A stretch of DNA of 64,000 nt from Guillardia theta CCMP2712 (Eukaryota > Cryptophyceae > Pyrenomonadales > Geminigeraceae). The position numbers and the translations under genes are program-made. Shown in pieces: positions 23,412 to 34,695 of the stretch. The notes beneath the pieces are model-generated. The model was not told the origin of the DNA. It did not search any database and saw only the letters and a program-made list of their open reading frames with translations. The stretch is from the NCBI RefSeq assembly GCF_000315625.1, contig NW_005434626.1, positions 37,229 through 101,228 of the forward strand, given 5' to 3'. Each line of letters opens with the position of its first letter. Positions within the stretch are counted from its first letter, which is position 1.

Positions 23412-26400
23412 ATGAACACGGACGATGGTTCAAGTGCCCGACTGGAATCCTTCTACGAGGTTGAAAACTTCTCCGAAGCTATCAGCGACCGTCAGAATGG
23501 CGCGCATTCTACCGGCATGGACGGGCATGCGTCGGATGCGCACAAGTTCGATGCGGGTCCCGCAGTTGGTGAGGATAATGTGCTGTTGTCTTCTCTGCTC
23601 CCCGTAACGATCTACTTGAACTAGATGCCGCGGAGAAGCAGAAACAGAAGGTGGATCCCAACCCTCAGTACTGGCGCAGACATGTTGGCCATACCGATGG
23701 GACGCTGGACATGCTTTTTGCGCCCAATATGACTCGGATGTACGTCAGCGGATCCGAGCACGAGGAGACCCCGCAAGAGGAGGTATCAGAGACAAAGAGG
23801 AAGACAATATCTGCTTTCCAGAAGGTGAAACTGATCACTGCATGGGCGAAGAAGGGCAAGTTCCTCAACGGGAGCAATGGATGGCACTCTCCCCTGAAAT
23901 CTCCCAACAGGGGTTCGAAAGTTGCTTCGACCCCTGTTGAACCAGAAGCTGATGCTGAACAAGAGGTTCAAGAGATAGCTGAAGATGGCAAGGCCCTGGA
24001 CAGGTTGCGGATAGCTTCCAAGAAGATTGGCATCGCCAAGAAAGCTTTTGGAAAACGCCCTGAACTGAAGCAGGCTTCATTCGCAAAGAAATTTCCCATC
24101 AACAAAGCTCTGCAGCGAGCCGCCCATCGTGTCACGATCGTCAAGGCTTTTGAGCACAACAATCTGTTCTCGAGGCTTGCGGCTGAAGCGAAGGGCTACA
24201 TGAACTCTGGATCTCCAACTCTCACCGCTCTCAAGGTTTGTTGTTGCGCTTTCATCGTGACCTGATGTGCATGACCTTGGTGTTCAGGCCATCCTCTCCA
24301 GCGATCGAACAAATGCGGAGATTATTGAGCTGACGTTTGACTATCCTTCTCTCAAAGCTGAAGTGAAGGCGATCTTGAAGAAGGAGCAGAAGGATCGTGA
24401 GCGGCGGCTGACGGAGGAGAGGGTAAAGCTGGCTCTTGGAGGGACCAGAAGACCCTCGAGGAGGCCGACGCTGCATAAGAGCGCATCGCTCATGTCTGAC
24501 CCGCTGTCGAAATGGTCGCCAGTGGAGATTGACGAGGATGAGCGGAGGAGGGTCCTCGGGTATGGTCAATCGAAAGAGGAATTCTTGGAGAGTTTAGGGG
24601 GCAAGGCGGATGTGACGGCGAATCAAGTGGTTGTTGCTCGCCTCATGCAAGCCCTGTCAGACCTGAACAACAGCCAGGAATCTGACACTTCGAGACTGCA
24701 TCTTCTCAACTTCTACAAATGCTTTCACCCAGACTCAAAGTTTGTTGACATTTGGACAATAGTTTACGTGATGTTGATCCTGTACATAGCGACGATTGGA
24801 ATTTACCGAACTACGTTTGTTGAGATTCCCTCCTCTAACTGCAACCCTGCTTTCTCCGAGTGGGATTGGTTCGACTTTTCCGTGGATGGATTTTTCTTGA
24901 TTGATGTGCTGCTTCGAACATTCCTGTTCGGTCAATTCGGGAATAATAATGCTTCCACATGGGAGAACTCAGAAGCGGTTTTGGAGCCATCGAAAGTGAT
25001 TGTAATGTACATGAAGAACGGTATGTTGGTGGACACCATCACGAGCGTTCCGATTCAATGGATTGTCATGTTCGGAGTCCCTAGCTGTAACACGTCCAAC
25101 AGCTCCCAGTTGCTCTACTTGCGTTTGCTGCGTCTATACAGATTAACTCGCATCTACAAATTGTTCCAGTCATACAAGATCAAGAGCTGGCTACGTTACT
25201 TGAAGAGGCGGATAGGAAACAACAACATTCTGCAGATGGTCAATTTAGCTATCGTGGTGATGTCGATCAATCACATCTGGACGTGCCTCTCGTGGCTGGT
25301 CCAGTCGACCGACAGCACCATTGATCCGGCATCTGGTCTCTCAGGGTTTGAGCAATACCAGACCGCCATCGGTCTGCAGCTAACTGCCTCGCCGTTCCAG
25401 CAGTACTCTGTCTCATTCATGGTCACTCTTCAGATCATGTTTGCCATCGATCCCTACAACGCTACCACGACACCTGAAGCTTGGTTCGGCGTCTTGACTG
25501 TCTGCCTGAGCGTCGTCATCAACGCGACGATGTTGAGCAAAGTGATTGAGATCTGGGAGACGATCAACAGGGCGCAGACAGAGAGAGACAACAGGATCAA
25601 TGCGGTGATGGAGTTCTTGCGATCCAACGGGATCGACGGGATGCTGCGCAACGACATCTTGGATTACTTTGAGTTCAGATACTCAAACGAGCACTTTGAT
25701 GTTGAGAAGAAACTCCTCGATGAGTTGCCGACGGAGATGCAATCGCGGGTGATACACAAGATCTTTCCTCGGGCTCTCGATTCATGCTACCTCTTCACGG
25801 GAGCAAGTGAAGGCTTCATCGCACAGTGCGTCGTACGCATGGCTCGTCGGCCGCTGCGCACGATGCCAGGGCAAGTGATCACGGCAGAGGGCACTTTGGG
25901 CTCGGAGATGTTTCTGGTGAGCTCTTGTTGCGATGCCACACCAACTGACCGATGTCTCTGTAGCTCAAGTCGGGCTCAGCCGAGGTGTCTGTCCAGGACG
26001 TCGGAGGGAAGCCCAGGGGCCTCGGGCTGATCGGGCCTGGCCAGTGCTTCGGGGAGATCTCCTTGTGGATGGAGTCGAGGAGGACGGCAACGGTGACGTC
26101 ACTGGACTACTGTCAGCTCTTCATGCTCGCCAAGGAAGATCTCGAGAACGTACTCGATCGCTTCCCCGAGATGGCTCCCTCCATCGCCACTTTCGCCATA
26201 GCCCCGATTCTCCGCACGAAAGAACTCGTCCCCAGCATGGAGGGCCTTACGCAGTATGCTGCTGAGCGGATTGCAAGGAGAATGGCATTCAATCGGGAGG
26301 ATTTCGCCGATGGTAATCCCTCCTCCTGTCCCGTGCCCTTCCTGGAGCTACCCTCTTCGCCCTCTTCCTCCCCTTCCATCCCTCTGATTTTCCAGCTTTC

Positions 26401-27041
26401 CTTCCACCTCTCTACAGTTTATTGCGATTGACGGCTGCAAGCAGGCGAGGAGCTCTGCTCCTACGGCAAGCCTGCAGCCACTGCGTACGTGATACGGACA
26501 GGGAAGATCTTCTCGGAAGTCTACCAGGGCAGGCTGGAGATCCTCCACAATGACCTGCGATGCGTTGGCTTCACGGAGATGCTGGTCGGCAAGACGTACC
26601 AGGAGACGGTCAAGGCAAAGGGAATGGTACAGGCGTACAAACTGACATACTCGGACATGCTCGAGCTCTTGGGATCCTCCAGGTGTTCTCCTTGCGCCTC
26701 CCTCCTTTCCCCTCCCTCCCATCATGCGGCACTCACTCCTTCCCTTCCTCGCCCCATTATCACTCCCCGCTCCTCCTCCCCCCACTCCTCCCACCCCTTC
26801 GCTCTCTTCGTTCCTGCAACCTCACTTCAGTCTACACAGCGAGTCCTACGTGCTCGAGCAGATCAAGATTTCGGCTCAGAAGCAGTTCCGCAAGGTGAAG
26901 AAAGCGCACATTGGCATGCGATGGAACCTGCTGCTAGACAGCATCCTCAGCATCATCGAAGTGCCCGATCAAACAGAGAACGGAAACATGTTGCAGATCA
27001 TGATGGGCGCCATCGGACAGCGCTCCCCTCGCCCGCGATGA
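23412..27041 (+). CDS. Cyclic-nucleotide-gated, voltage-sensor cation channel (1064 aa)
   Basis: Six exons (23412-23568, 23625-24235, 24288-25916, 25964-26312, 26445-26682, 26831-27041) join in frame. A long cytoplasmic N-terminus of about 400 residues precedes S1 (IWTIVYVMLILYIATIGIY). S4 has arginines at every third position (RLLRLYRLTRIYK), so it should sense voltage. The S5-S6 linker lacks a GYG or GFG filter and reads SFMVTLQIMFAID instead. After S6 and a C-linker comes a cyclic-nucleotide-binding domain with an intact phosphate-binding cassette (FGEISL and RRTATV). A second, more divergent fold of the same type seems to follow (about residues 915-995, ending MVQAYKLTYSDMLELL). The family is CNG/HCN/EAG-like and acts in plasma or ciliary membrane. 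Ligand (cAMP or cGMP) and ion selectivity cannot be read from sequence. Confidence 0.88.
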
Positions 27042-28388
27042 CCCTACTCCCTCACACTGCTCAGTGCAGGCTTGTATATCATAGTTGTTCATCAAATCAA
27101 TCAAAACTTTCGCGCTGCCGCTGCCTGCTGTCATGGCCCGTCGCTGCCATAGCCTACTGACTGAGTTCCGTCCAACTGCCCGGCAGGAGCGTTTGTCTCC
27201 CAGTTCGGCTAGCCCTGGCCGCCCGGGCCGGCGGCCCGCGGCCCGGGCCGCGGCCGGGTGAGCAAGGTAACGTTCAGTTGCGGCGGTAACGGATAAACTC
27301 AGTGATTCTTGTCCGAGGGGGTATCAATTTTCCTTACAAACTCATTTTCTACAACCATATATTTCATCATTGATATCAAAAATTGAAATATAGAAACAAA
27401 TATTCGATATATATTTCATATCGTGGATCAGAGGATGTTTCCCCCAGCATCGTTCACCTCTACTGCTATGTCACTACGATGCTCTAGCGAAGAATGCCTG
27501 CCAATCCTTCCGCCTAACCTCCTCCTCCTCCACCCCTCCTCCTCCACCCTCTCCTCCTCCACCCTCTCCTCCTCCACCCTCTCCTCCTCCACCCTCTCCT
27601 CCTCCACCCTCTCCTCCTCCACCCTCTCCTCCTCCACCCTCTCCTCCGTGTCTCCTCCTTGTCTCCTCCTTGTCTCCTCCTCCACCGTCTCCTCCTCCAC
27701 CCTCTCCTCCTTGTCTCCTCCTTGTCTCCTCCTTGTCTCCTCCTTGTCTCCTCCTTGTCTCCTCCTCCCATCTCCTCCACACTCTCCTCCGCCGTCTCCT
27801 CCTCCACCCTCCACCCTCTCCTCCTTGTCTCCTCCTTGTCTCCTCCTTGTCTCCTCCTCCACCCTCTCCTCCTCCACCGTCTCCTCCTCCACCCTCTCAT
27901 CCTTGACCAACCTCCAACTTCTCCTCGTCCCTCCAACTTCTCCTCGTCTTCCTTCCCCCTCCCGTTTTCCCCTCGCCCCCGCCCAATTCCTCCCCACCCT
28001 CCTTTTCCTCTTCTTCTAATGCTGCCCTGCTCCTGCTGCCTGTCTATTCGAGCTCAGTCTCAACTACATTCTCTCTTTACACCGTGATGCAATCCTCCAA
28101 CGATCTCCCGCCTCACTTCGACCTTCGATTTGCCCTGCTACACTCAAGTTGCTTCACGTCCCCTATCGCTCTTCCACAGCTTCACTCTCATATTGGTCTT
28201 GTTCATCATCTGGCCATGGACTTTACCTTCGGCTTCTGACTCTTTCTTCCTTGTCTTCCAGGCTCGTTTGCCCCCCCTTGGATCGTCACGTTGTTGGTGT
28301 GGATACAGAGCTCTTGGGTCTCATGCTCACAACCGTGGACAGGAATGTGGTAAAGTCAGGTTGAAACTTTGAGCTGTACGCCGCCGCT
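27042..28388. other. Intergenic region with GC island, AT-rich stretch and CT minisatellite
   Basis: A short GC island (about 27180-27260, GGCCGCCCGGGCC words) is followed by an AT-rich stretch to 27425. A 15-bp pyrimidine minisatellite then runs to about 27900. The remaining 500 bp before the coiled-coil gene show no clear coding exon. Confidence 0.55.
27533..27900. repeat. Pyrimidine minisatellite (15-bp and 11-bp units)
   Basis: Tandem CCACCCTCTCCTCCT units (about seven perfect copies from 27544) pass into TGTCTCCTCCT units, then return to mixed units. Reading frames through it give only Ser/Leu/Pro or Glu/Gly/Arg repeats on either strand. Confidence 0.88.
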
Positions 28389-31300
28389 ATGCTGGGTTCT
28401 TTGTCGCCGATGTCCAACGGTGTCAGAACACGCGAAGATCTGGAGAAGAAGGTTCAGGAGCAAGCTGAGCAGATCAAGAAATTGGCTGAGAGTCTTCACA
28501 ATCAACAACTCAAGTGATTGGCCACCACTCCCCTGAGTTTGTGAGGTTGACTTTGCCTCCAAGGTTTCAGCAACTTCAGCAGAAGTATCAACAGCTGCAC
28601 AATGAGAATGCTGTTCTCAAGGTACAGCGAGTGTGAACCAATCCGGACTGAAGGAGCTTGTCAGGCGTCCGGGAAGACAGGAGGCGATGACCAAGGAGGC
28701 ATCATGAGCGAGTTGTCCAAGAAAGATGCTATGCTTGACAGGTGCAGCGAACAGTGTTGTGGTGGAAGGCAGTGAATTTCTGTTTACAAAGGATGAAACG
28801 AGAAGCGAAGCAAGTGATTGATGCCCTTAAGAAGAAGCATGCTGAGGAGGTGATGATAAGCTCCTCCCTCTCTCCTTCCTTGTTCATGTGGGTGCAGATC
28901 GAAGCACTCAAGGCGTCTCACTTGACTCTGTCTCCTGCCTCTTCATCGAGCAGGGCAGCAGCTGGCGACCCGTCGAGCTCGCATGTACTGGAGGTTCTCA
29001 CTGCTCTCACTTTCCTGACGTCGAGCGTGTCTAGCAGGGGCCTGCTGCTCATGTTGCAGCTCTCACTGCCGAGCTGGGGGAAGCAAGAGGACGGATCTCT
29101 GAACTAGAGGTGAGTTAGGAAGGGGAGTAGAGGAAGCAGAGTGTTACGGGCGAACGAGCAGGGTTGGGATGCGCGTCCGTGTCATACGGGAGAGAGTTGA
29201 GGAGAAGTTGAGGAGAAGGATTTGACGACACAACAGGTGAAGCTCAACGCAGCTGAAGAAGCTCAAGTGGACAAGGAATGGCTGGAAGCAGACCTAATGG
29301 CCGCAAAGAGCGAGATCGAGAACTTGAAGAAGGACTTGGCTCTCGCACAAGCAAACTCACACGTCAGGGACGGAGCGAAGGAGCACGAGAAGGAGATGAA
29401 GAGGTTGATTGAGGAGTCGAAGCGGTTGAAAGAGACCAACGAGGAGATGAAGAGTGCTGTTGCTGCCGCCGAGCAAGGGAAGCTGACTCTTCAATCCGCG
29501 CTGGCAGCCATGGAAAGAGAAGTAGGAGAGAAGAAGCAGCAGGAGGAGAAGAGGGAGGAAACTGCGAGATTGCTGGAGAAGGAGTTGGAGGAAGCAACAG
29601 GGGAGATAAAGACACTCCGAGCTAAGATTTTTGAGCTGGAGGAGGACGGTGAATTGCTTCGAAAAGATCTCGAGGCCACGAAAAGGAAGCTGGAGGAGCA
29701 ACAGGCCAAGTTTGAGGAAGAAAAGCTTGCAAGCGAGGAAAGACTTCAGTCGAGCAGCAAGGTGACAGAAGAGGACACTCGCTCCTGCTCACGTTCTTGC
29801 AGAGTCCCACGACTTCTCTGCAGCTGGGAGACATGCAGGGCGAGGTCTGTCTGATTGTCCGCCAGGTCCTTGAAGCCATCGATCTCGCCAACCTAGTCGA
29901 GGCTGATGGAAAGTCGCTGGTGCAAGAGGCATGCAGTCTGCAGGAGCAGCAGGCAGCCCGAGAGAAGGAGAGCAGGGAGATGAAACTGGAGGTTAACGAG
30001 AAGGAGAGCAAGATTGAAGGACTGCAGAGCCAGTTGGCAGAGCAGAAGCAGTTAGTCTTCGAGCACCAGCAGACCGTGCAGGAGTTGAAACGAGCCAAAG
30101 CTAGCATGGAGGAGGAGCTCGAGAGTTTGCAAGTCGAGAACAAGAAGCAGAAAGAGCAGATCACCAAGATCAAGAACGAAGCGCAGAAGGCGACTGACAA
30201 GAGCAAGACTTTGGTTGAAGAGGCACAGATGGCGAAGATCGAGCTCGAGAAAGACCTGGTCCAATACCAGGAGAAGATCGCAACCCAGGACGCCAGGATC
30301 GCCGAATTGCAGAACGAAAGACAGACTCTCATGGCAGTGAGGGCTGAGCTGGCGAGTCACAAGTCTGAATGGGAAGCCCTAGAGTCACAGCTGAGGCAGC
30401 AGCTGCAGGAGAGCGAGGAGGAGAGATCGCGTGCGGAGGAAAGAGAGGCGATCCTGAGGCAGAAGGCGGAGGAGCTGGAGGAGACCATGGCAAGGCAGGG
30501 CAACGCTCATGAGGTGCAGGAGCTGGAGATGCAGCTGCGAGAAGCGAACGAGAAGCTGGCGAAGTTGATGCAGCATGAGGAGCATGTGGAGACCATGCAC
30601 AAGGCAGACGTGGACCACCTGAGGAGCGAGAATCAAGCGCTGCGAGAGAAGAACGACAAATATCGACAGATCTTGCAGCGAGTGAAGGACGAGAGGGCGC
30701 AGGAGGAGCAGCAGAAGCTCAAGGACGAGCAAGTGGAAGCAGCGCACAAGCAGGAGATCGAGAAGCTCAGGGAGAAGATCCTGGAGCTGCAGGCTGCTCC
30801 CAGCCATGCTTCCGCATCCAACGGCTTCGTGGCCTACTCGGACCTGATGAATGCGAGGGAGGAGATATCTCAGCTGGAGGAGGAGCTGAGGGCTGCGCGC
30901 ATGGAGAGTCAGATGCTGAGGAGAGAGCTCCAGGGGCACAACCAACAGCAAGAGGAGGGGGTCAACCGCGACGCCTTCCCTTCAGCGGGCGATCGGTTAG
31001 GCCCCGAGGCCGAATGGAGCAATTGGCAGGGCGCGAGCACGTTTGCCAACCCGGCGGCTCCCAGTGCTCTCGAGTCAAGTGCGGCATGCTCCAGCTCTAG
31101 CCCCGGGGCCTTCCAAGAGCTGCGGCACGACGAGGAGGGAGTAGCGTTCTACTCGCAGCGGGCTCTGTGCCTCGCAAGCGAGGAGGAGGTCCAAAGCGCG
31201 TTGAGCAACATCGAGGGACTCCTGGAGAAGTGCCGAGCGGACTGCCCCCCGTCGTCTGCCGTCCTGACAAGACTCGTGAGCGAGGTAGAGCTGCTGCGTC

Positions 31301-32613
31301 CGATGGTCAGCCTGCGGGAACCAGCAGGAGAGACGGTGAGGAGGCGTCTTTCCTCCTCGGCGAGTACTCACTGGTCCGCCAGGTGGAGGTCAGGAGCTGG
31401 GAGGAGCTCTCGATGCTCCTCTTCGTGAACTCCGACATGCCCGACGGAAGTCCCTTCGTGTTCTGCGGCATGCCGGACTCCGAGTCTCGTCTCCTTACCA
31501 GCGCACAGCAGGTAAGCACATGACGAACTGCTGCCCAGGCTACGTGAACGGGGAAGTGACGTCCACTAGGTGAGCGAGAGATGCCAAGACAAGGAGTTGG
31601 CGATCGTGGAGGTGACAAGTAACTGCGCGCTTAACTTGCTGACATGCTGTCAAGAACTTCCGCAAGGAAGCGAGCAAGCGACTTTCAACTTCGGCCTCTG
31701 CGTTGGAGTGGATGGTGAGCAAACTAAGGAGCAGAATGCGCTTAGGGGGAGATGAGAGGGACGAGGGTAGATGAACGGGGGGAGACGAGTTGAGTGAGCA
31801 GGAGATTGCAGGCGCTGGGCCATAGGAATGGCCTGCCGACGAGGATGATCGATTTTTGCTCTTCTCCTCTCGCTGCTGTTCACTGCGCAACTCTGGGAGC
31901 AGAAGACAAGCCGGGAGTGAGTGAGTTGCTTCCTGCTGGAAGGAACTGACAAGCTTCAGGTCGTGTGGGCGGTGGATGCGAGCGTTTGTCACGAGAGCAG
32001 TCACTTCTTCCCTCTGTGGAAACAGGATGCGAGCTGGTGGAAAGCGTCAGCAAGGAGGGGAAGAGCTCGAGGCTTTTCTGGGGGGAAAGTGATGTCAGGA
32101 GAGGAGTTTGAGGATTTCGTGCTTTACGGGAAAGAGAAAGCGGAACGAGAGCGAGGGATGGAGATGGGAATGGAGGAAGACAGAAATCAGCCGCTGGGAC
32201 ACGAAGAGAGGGTCGAGGCCATTGACCTTCAGGTGTTCGGCGACTCTGTCTTCTTTGTAGAGCCGACGATCCCCGGCGAGTCGCTCTCCTCCACCTCCTC
32301 CTCTTCAATGCAACAGGTGGTAATACCCGAAGTTAGGCTTCTTCCTCATCACGTTGCAGGGCCACATCGTCGCGATCATGGCGGATCGTTACAGGCGGCT
32401 GGAGGAGTGGCTGACGAGGAGGCCGGGAGCGTGAGTTGTCCCGTGACTAGGGGAGAAGGGAAGCTAAGCAGGCGCAGGTACCGTCGCATCCTCATCCCTG
32501 CTCGGCTCAAGCGTTCTATCCGGTCGCGGCTGGACCAGTCGGGGCTGACAGAGAAAACGCTGCAGCCCGGGCTAGACGGGCTGTGCAAGTGGATCCGCAG
32601 ATGTCACACATGA
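28389..32613 (+). CDS. Long coiled-coil protein (about 1110 aa), unknown
   Basis: Not assigned to a named family. About 14 exons from 28389 to 32613 join in frame; the largest are 29237-29761 and 29803-31305. Residues from about 10 to 850 are almost continuous heptad-repeat helix rich in Glu, Lys, Gln and Leu (typical stretch VQELKRAKASMEEELESLQ), like golgins, myosin tails or basal-body proteins. The C-terminal 250 residues are not coiled coil: a globular segment (SWEELSMLLFVNSDMPDGS), an Arg/Gly basic patch, and a terminal helix-rich domain (IVAIMADRYRRLEEWL) ending in KWIRRCHT. The donor at the end of the big exon is ambiguous (31306 or 31336; both keep frame). Its last exon overlaps the proposed end of the convergent minus-strand gene. 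Confidence 0.78.
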
Positions 32614-33664
32614 AGTGAAGAGGTTGAGACAGACGCCTGCTAGGGCAGAGGAAGCAGAGGAGCTTGAGACTCGATTTGACGCTCGGTGGTCCCTCCAGAC
32701 CGGATGAGCTCTGACAGTCGTTGTGTGCTCGTCCTCCAAGCAACGCCGTCCCTGAAGTGACTGGCGATGCACATCGAAGGAGGATACTCCTGCTCTCGCC
32801 CCGACTCATCCTCTCGTCCTATCCCCTCCTCCTTCCTTGCTCCGTCATGGCTCGGAGATCCCTTACAAGCATGTCAGCTTCACTCAGCACAGAGCTTCAC
32901 CTATCCTCCCCCATTTCTCCCTCTGACCCACAACCTCGCAGCTGAGTCTCGTTCCTCCATCTTCTCACCTCTGCTGGAGGTCGCAGGGTCCTCGGGAAGG
33001 GTTCGGGCGGTGGGACATGCCTCCTTCTCTCGTCCATGTTGCTGCGAGCTCGTCAGAACCGCACAAGCGTCAAGTCAGTCGCACAGGCTCTTGTTTCCCA
33101 CAGCCTCCATCCCCTCCTCGCTCCTCCTCCCGTTGGCCTCACAGACGCGTGCGATGTCTTCATGGTCATGGCCTATGTCGAGCAAAACTTCTTGGCACCA
33201 GTCGTCTCTCTCCCTTGTCAGCGACTGAGCCATGCACTGGTCTCTATCCTGATCCCTGCTCTCATTATCGTCCAGCTCCGACCCACTGAGCCTCCAGGTA
33301 GACAGGAATCGCTGGTGAGCTTGCAGCACGCGCGACTCGCATTCCTTCCTCAGTTCCTCCCAGCGCCCGTTGGTCATCGTCCTCCCGAACCTGCTGGCAT
33401 CATGGAACAATCAGGCCACCGTCAACCTCATGAGCTCCTCCCTCCTCTTCTCTCTCCTACCTCCTCCCATCATCCCTCTCCATCTGCATCTCTCTCACTC
33501 GGTCTTCCTCTGCCTCCCTCTACTCTCCCCTACTTCAGTTTTCAGTCTAGCTGAGAGTCTGATGTGGCAACCCTAACCATGTCAAGTTTCTCGCTCCCGA
33601 GCCTGGGTTCGATCATCACATCACTGTCGTAGGCTACACTTCGTTGAGTGCCTCCTACTGACAT
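32572..33664 (-). CDS. Hypothetical spliced protein, model incomplete
   Basis: Not recognised. Coding-like pieces on the minus strand: a first exon from 33664 (begins MSVGGTQRSVAYDSDVMIE, donor GTTAGG), a central exon within about 33392-33130 (NGRWEELRKECESRVLQ, then a highly charged stretch and QEVLLDIGHDHEDIARVCE), a short exon near 33012-32950 (MDERRRHVPPPEPFPRT, donor GTGAGA), and a possible last exon ending at 32572. Phases between the first and central exons do not fit with the splice sites I can see, so an exon is missing or misplaced. If the last exon is right, its end overlaps the convergent coiled-coil gene by about 40 bp of coding sequence. Confidence 0.42.
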
Positions 33665-34695
33665 GGTGGAGTTGTCTCCTCTCCTTCCTCTCCCTCCTTG
33701 CTCTTTCCGAGTCTTTCTCTGAGCCTCGGAATGACAAGGTGAAAAAAAACAATCACAGTCAACAAGGCGGGCCCGCGGCCCGCGGCCCCGCGATCACTGT
33801 GTCATCGACATTCAAGCCTTGAATATTTCCGGGCCCCCGGAGTCCTTTCCCGGGCCGGGCGACCTGGCAGGTCACCGGGTCGAGTCGCCTCAGGCTGCCC
33901 ACTTCAATGAAGTCTCAAGCCTAGTTGGCCCCAACTCCCGGGTGCCGAAGTTCAGGTATCATATGCCTCAGCACTGTCACGGTCTTACTAGTGACTCAAA
34001 GTTAAGTTCAACAAGTAAAATCAGTACAAGGACACAATGATCACTTGGAGAGTCGAGGAGGCTTGACCCTGACACTCTGTCGACGGTCCCACAGGGCCAA
34101 ACGGCGAGAAGAGAAAAGATCGGACTAAGCGAGAACCAAACCTTAGGGCCTGCCAACTGCCGCAGTGCTGTCCGACGCCGACGGTTCCCCAAACTTACTG
34201 CCGGTGGCAGGCTCATCTTTTACTCAAATTAAAGGTAAAAATCAGAAAGAGGACAATCAGGAGAGCTCATCAGTACCGTTCACATGTCATGATGCAGTCA
34301 ACGTGACGTGACAGCGGCCGACCCGGGCTCAGTTCAGAATGGCGGCGACCCGGAGCGGCAAGTCGGGCCGGGCGGCCGGAGTCCGGCTGACCGAGCCCGC
34401 CCCCCGCCTAGGTGACCGTACCGTACTGCTGGCGTACTACCACACGGTTTGAAACCGTGAAGTACTCAAACGGTCGCAGTGGCGGCCGCACTGATTCCGA
34501 GCCAAAAAGCCATCAGCGGCTGTCTGCACTACCGGCAACGAATTGCAATGATGATGTGAACTTTGAGAGATTCATTTTTAGTAGTTTACAAACACGCAAA
34601 TCAATTTATAATCTACAGCAAGCTCAGCCGCAGCAGCCTTGAACTTCCAAGTCTGCAAAGCAGCTCCATCAGCTTGCACAAGGCAAGTTCACTCT
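33665..34695. other. Intergenic region with GC-rich islands and palindromes
   Basis: No gene recognised. GC-rich words dominate at about 33770-33900 and 34310-34410. Two related motif copies (ACTCAAA ... AATCAG ... GGACA) lie at 33995-34037 and 34222-34254. A 17-bp palindrome lies at 34443-34459. Short T-poor, A-rich sequence follows to the end of the HTH gene. Confidence 0.55.
34443..34459. repeat. 17-bp palindrome CACGGTTTGAAACCGTG
   Basis: Perfect 8-bp arms around a central G. It could be a protein-binding site or a hairpin. The word CGGTTTGAAACCG has partial echoes in other GC-rich islands, for example near 57750. Confidence 0.75.

Noticed and set aside
27423-28019. Ser/Leu/Pro-rich 198-codon frame
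   Set aside because: Produced by a pyrimidine minisatellite; equally long frames exist on the opposite strand.
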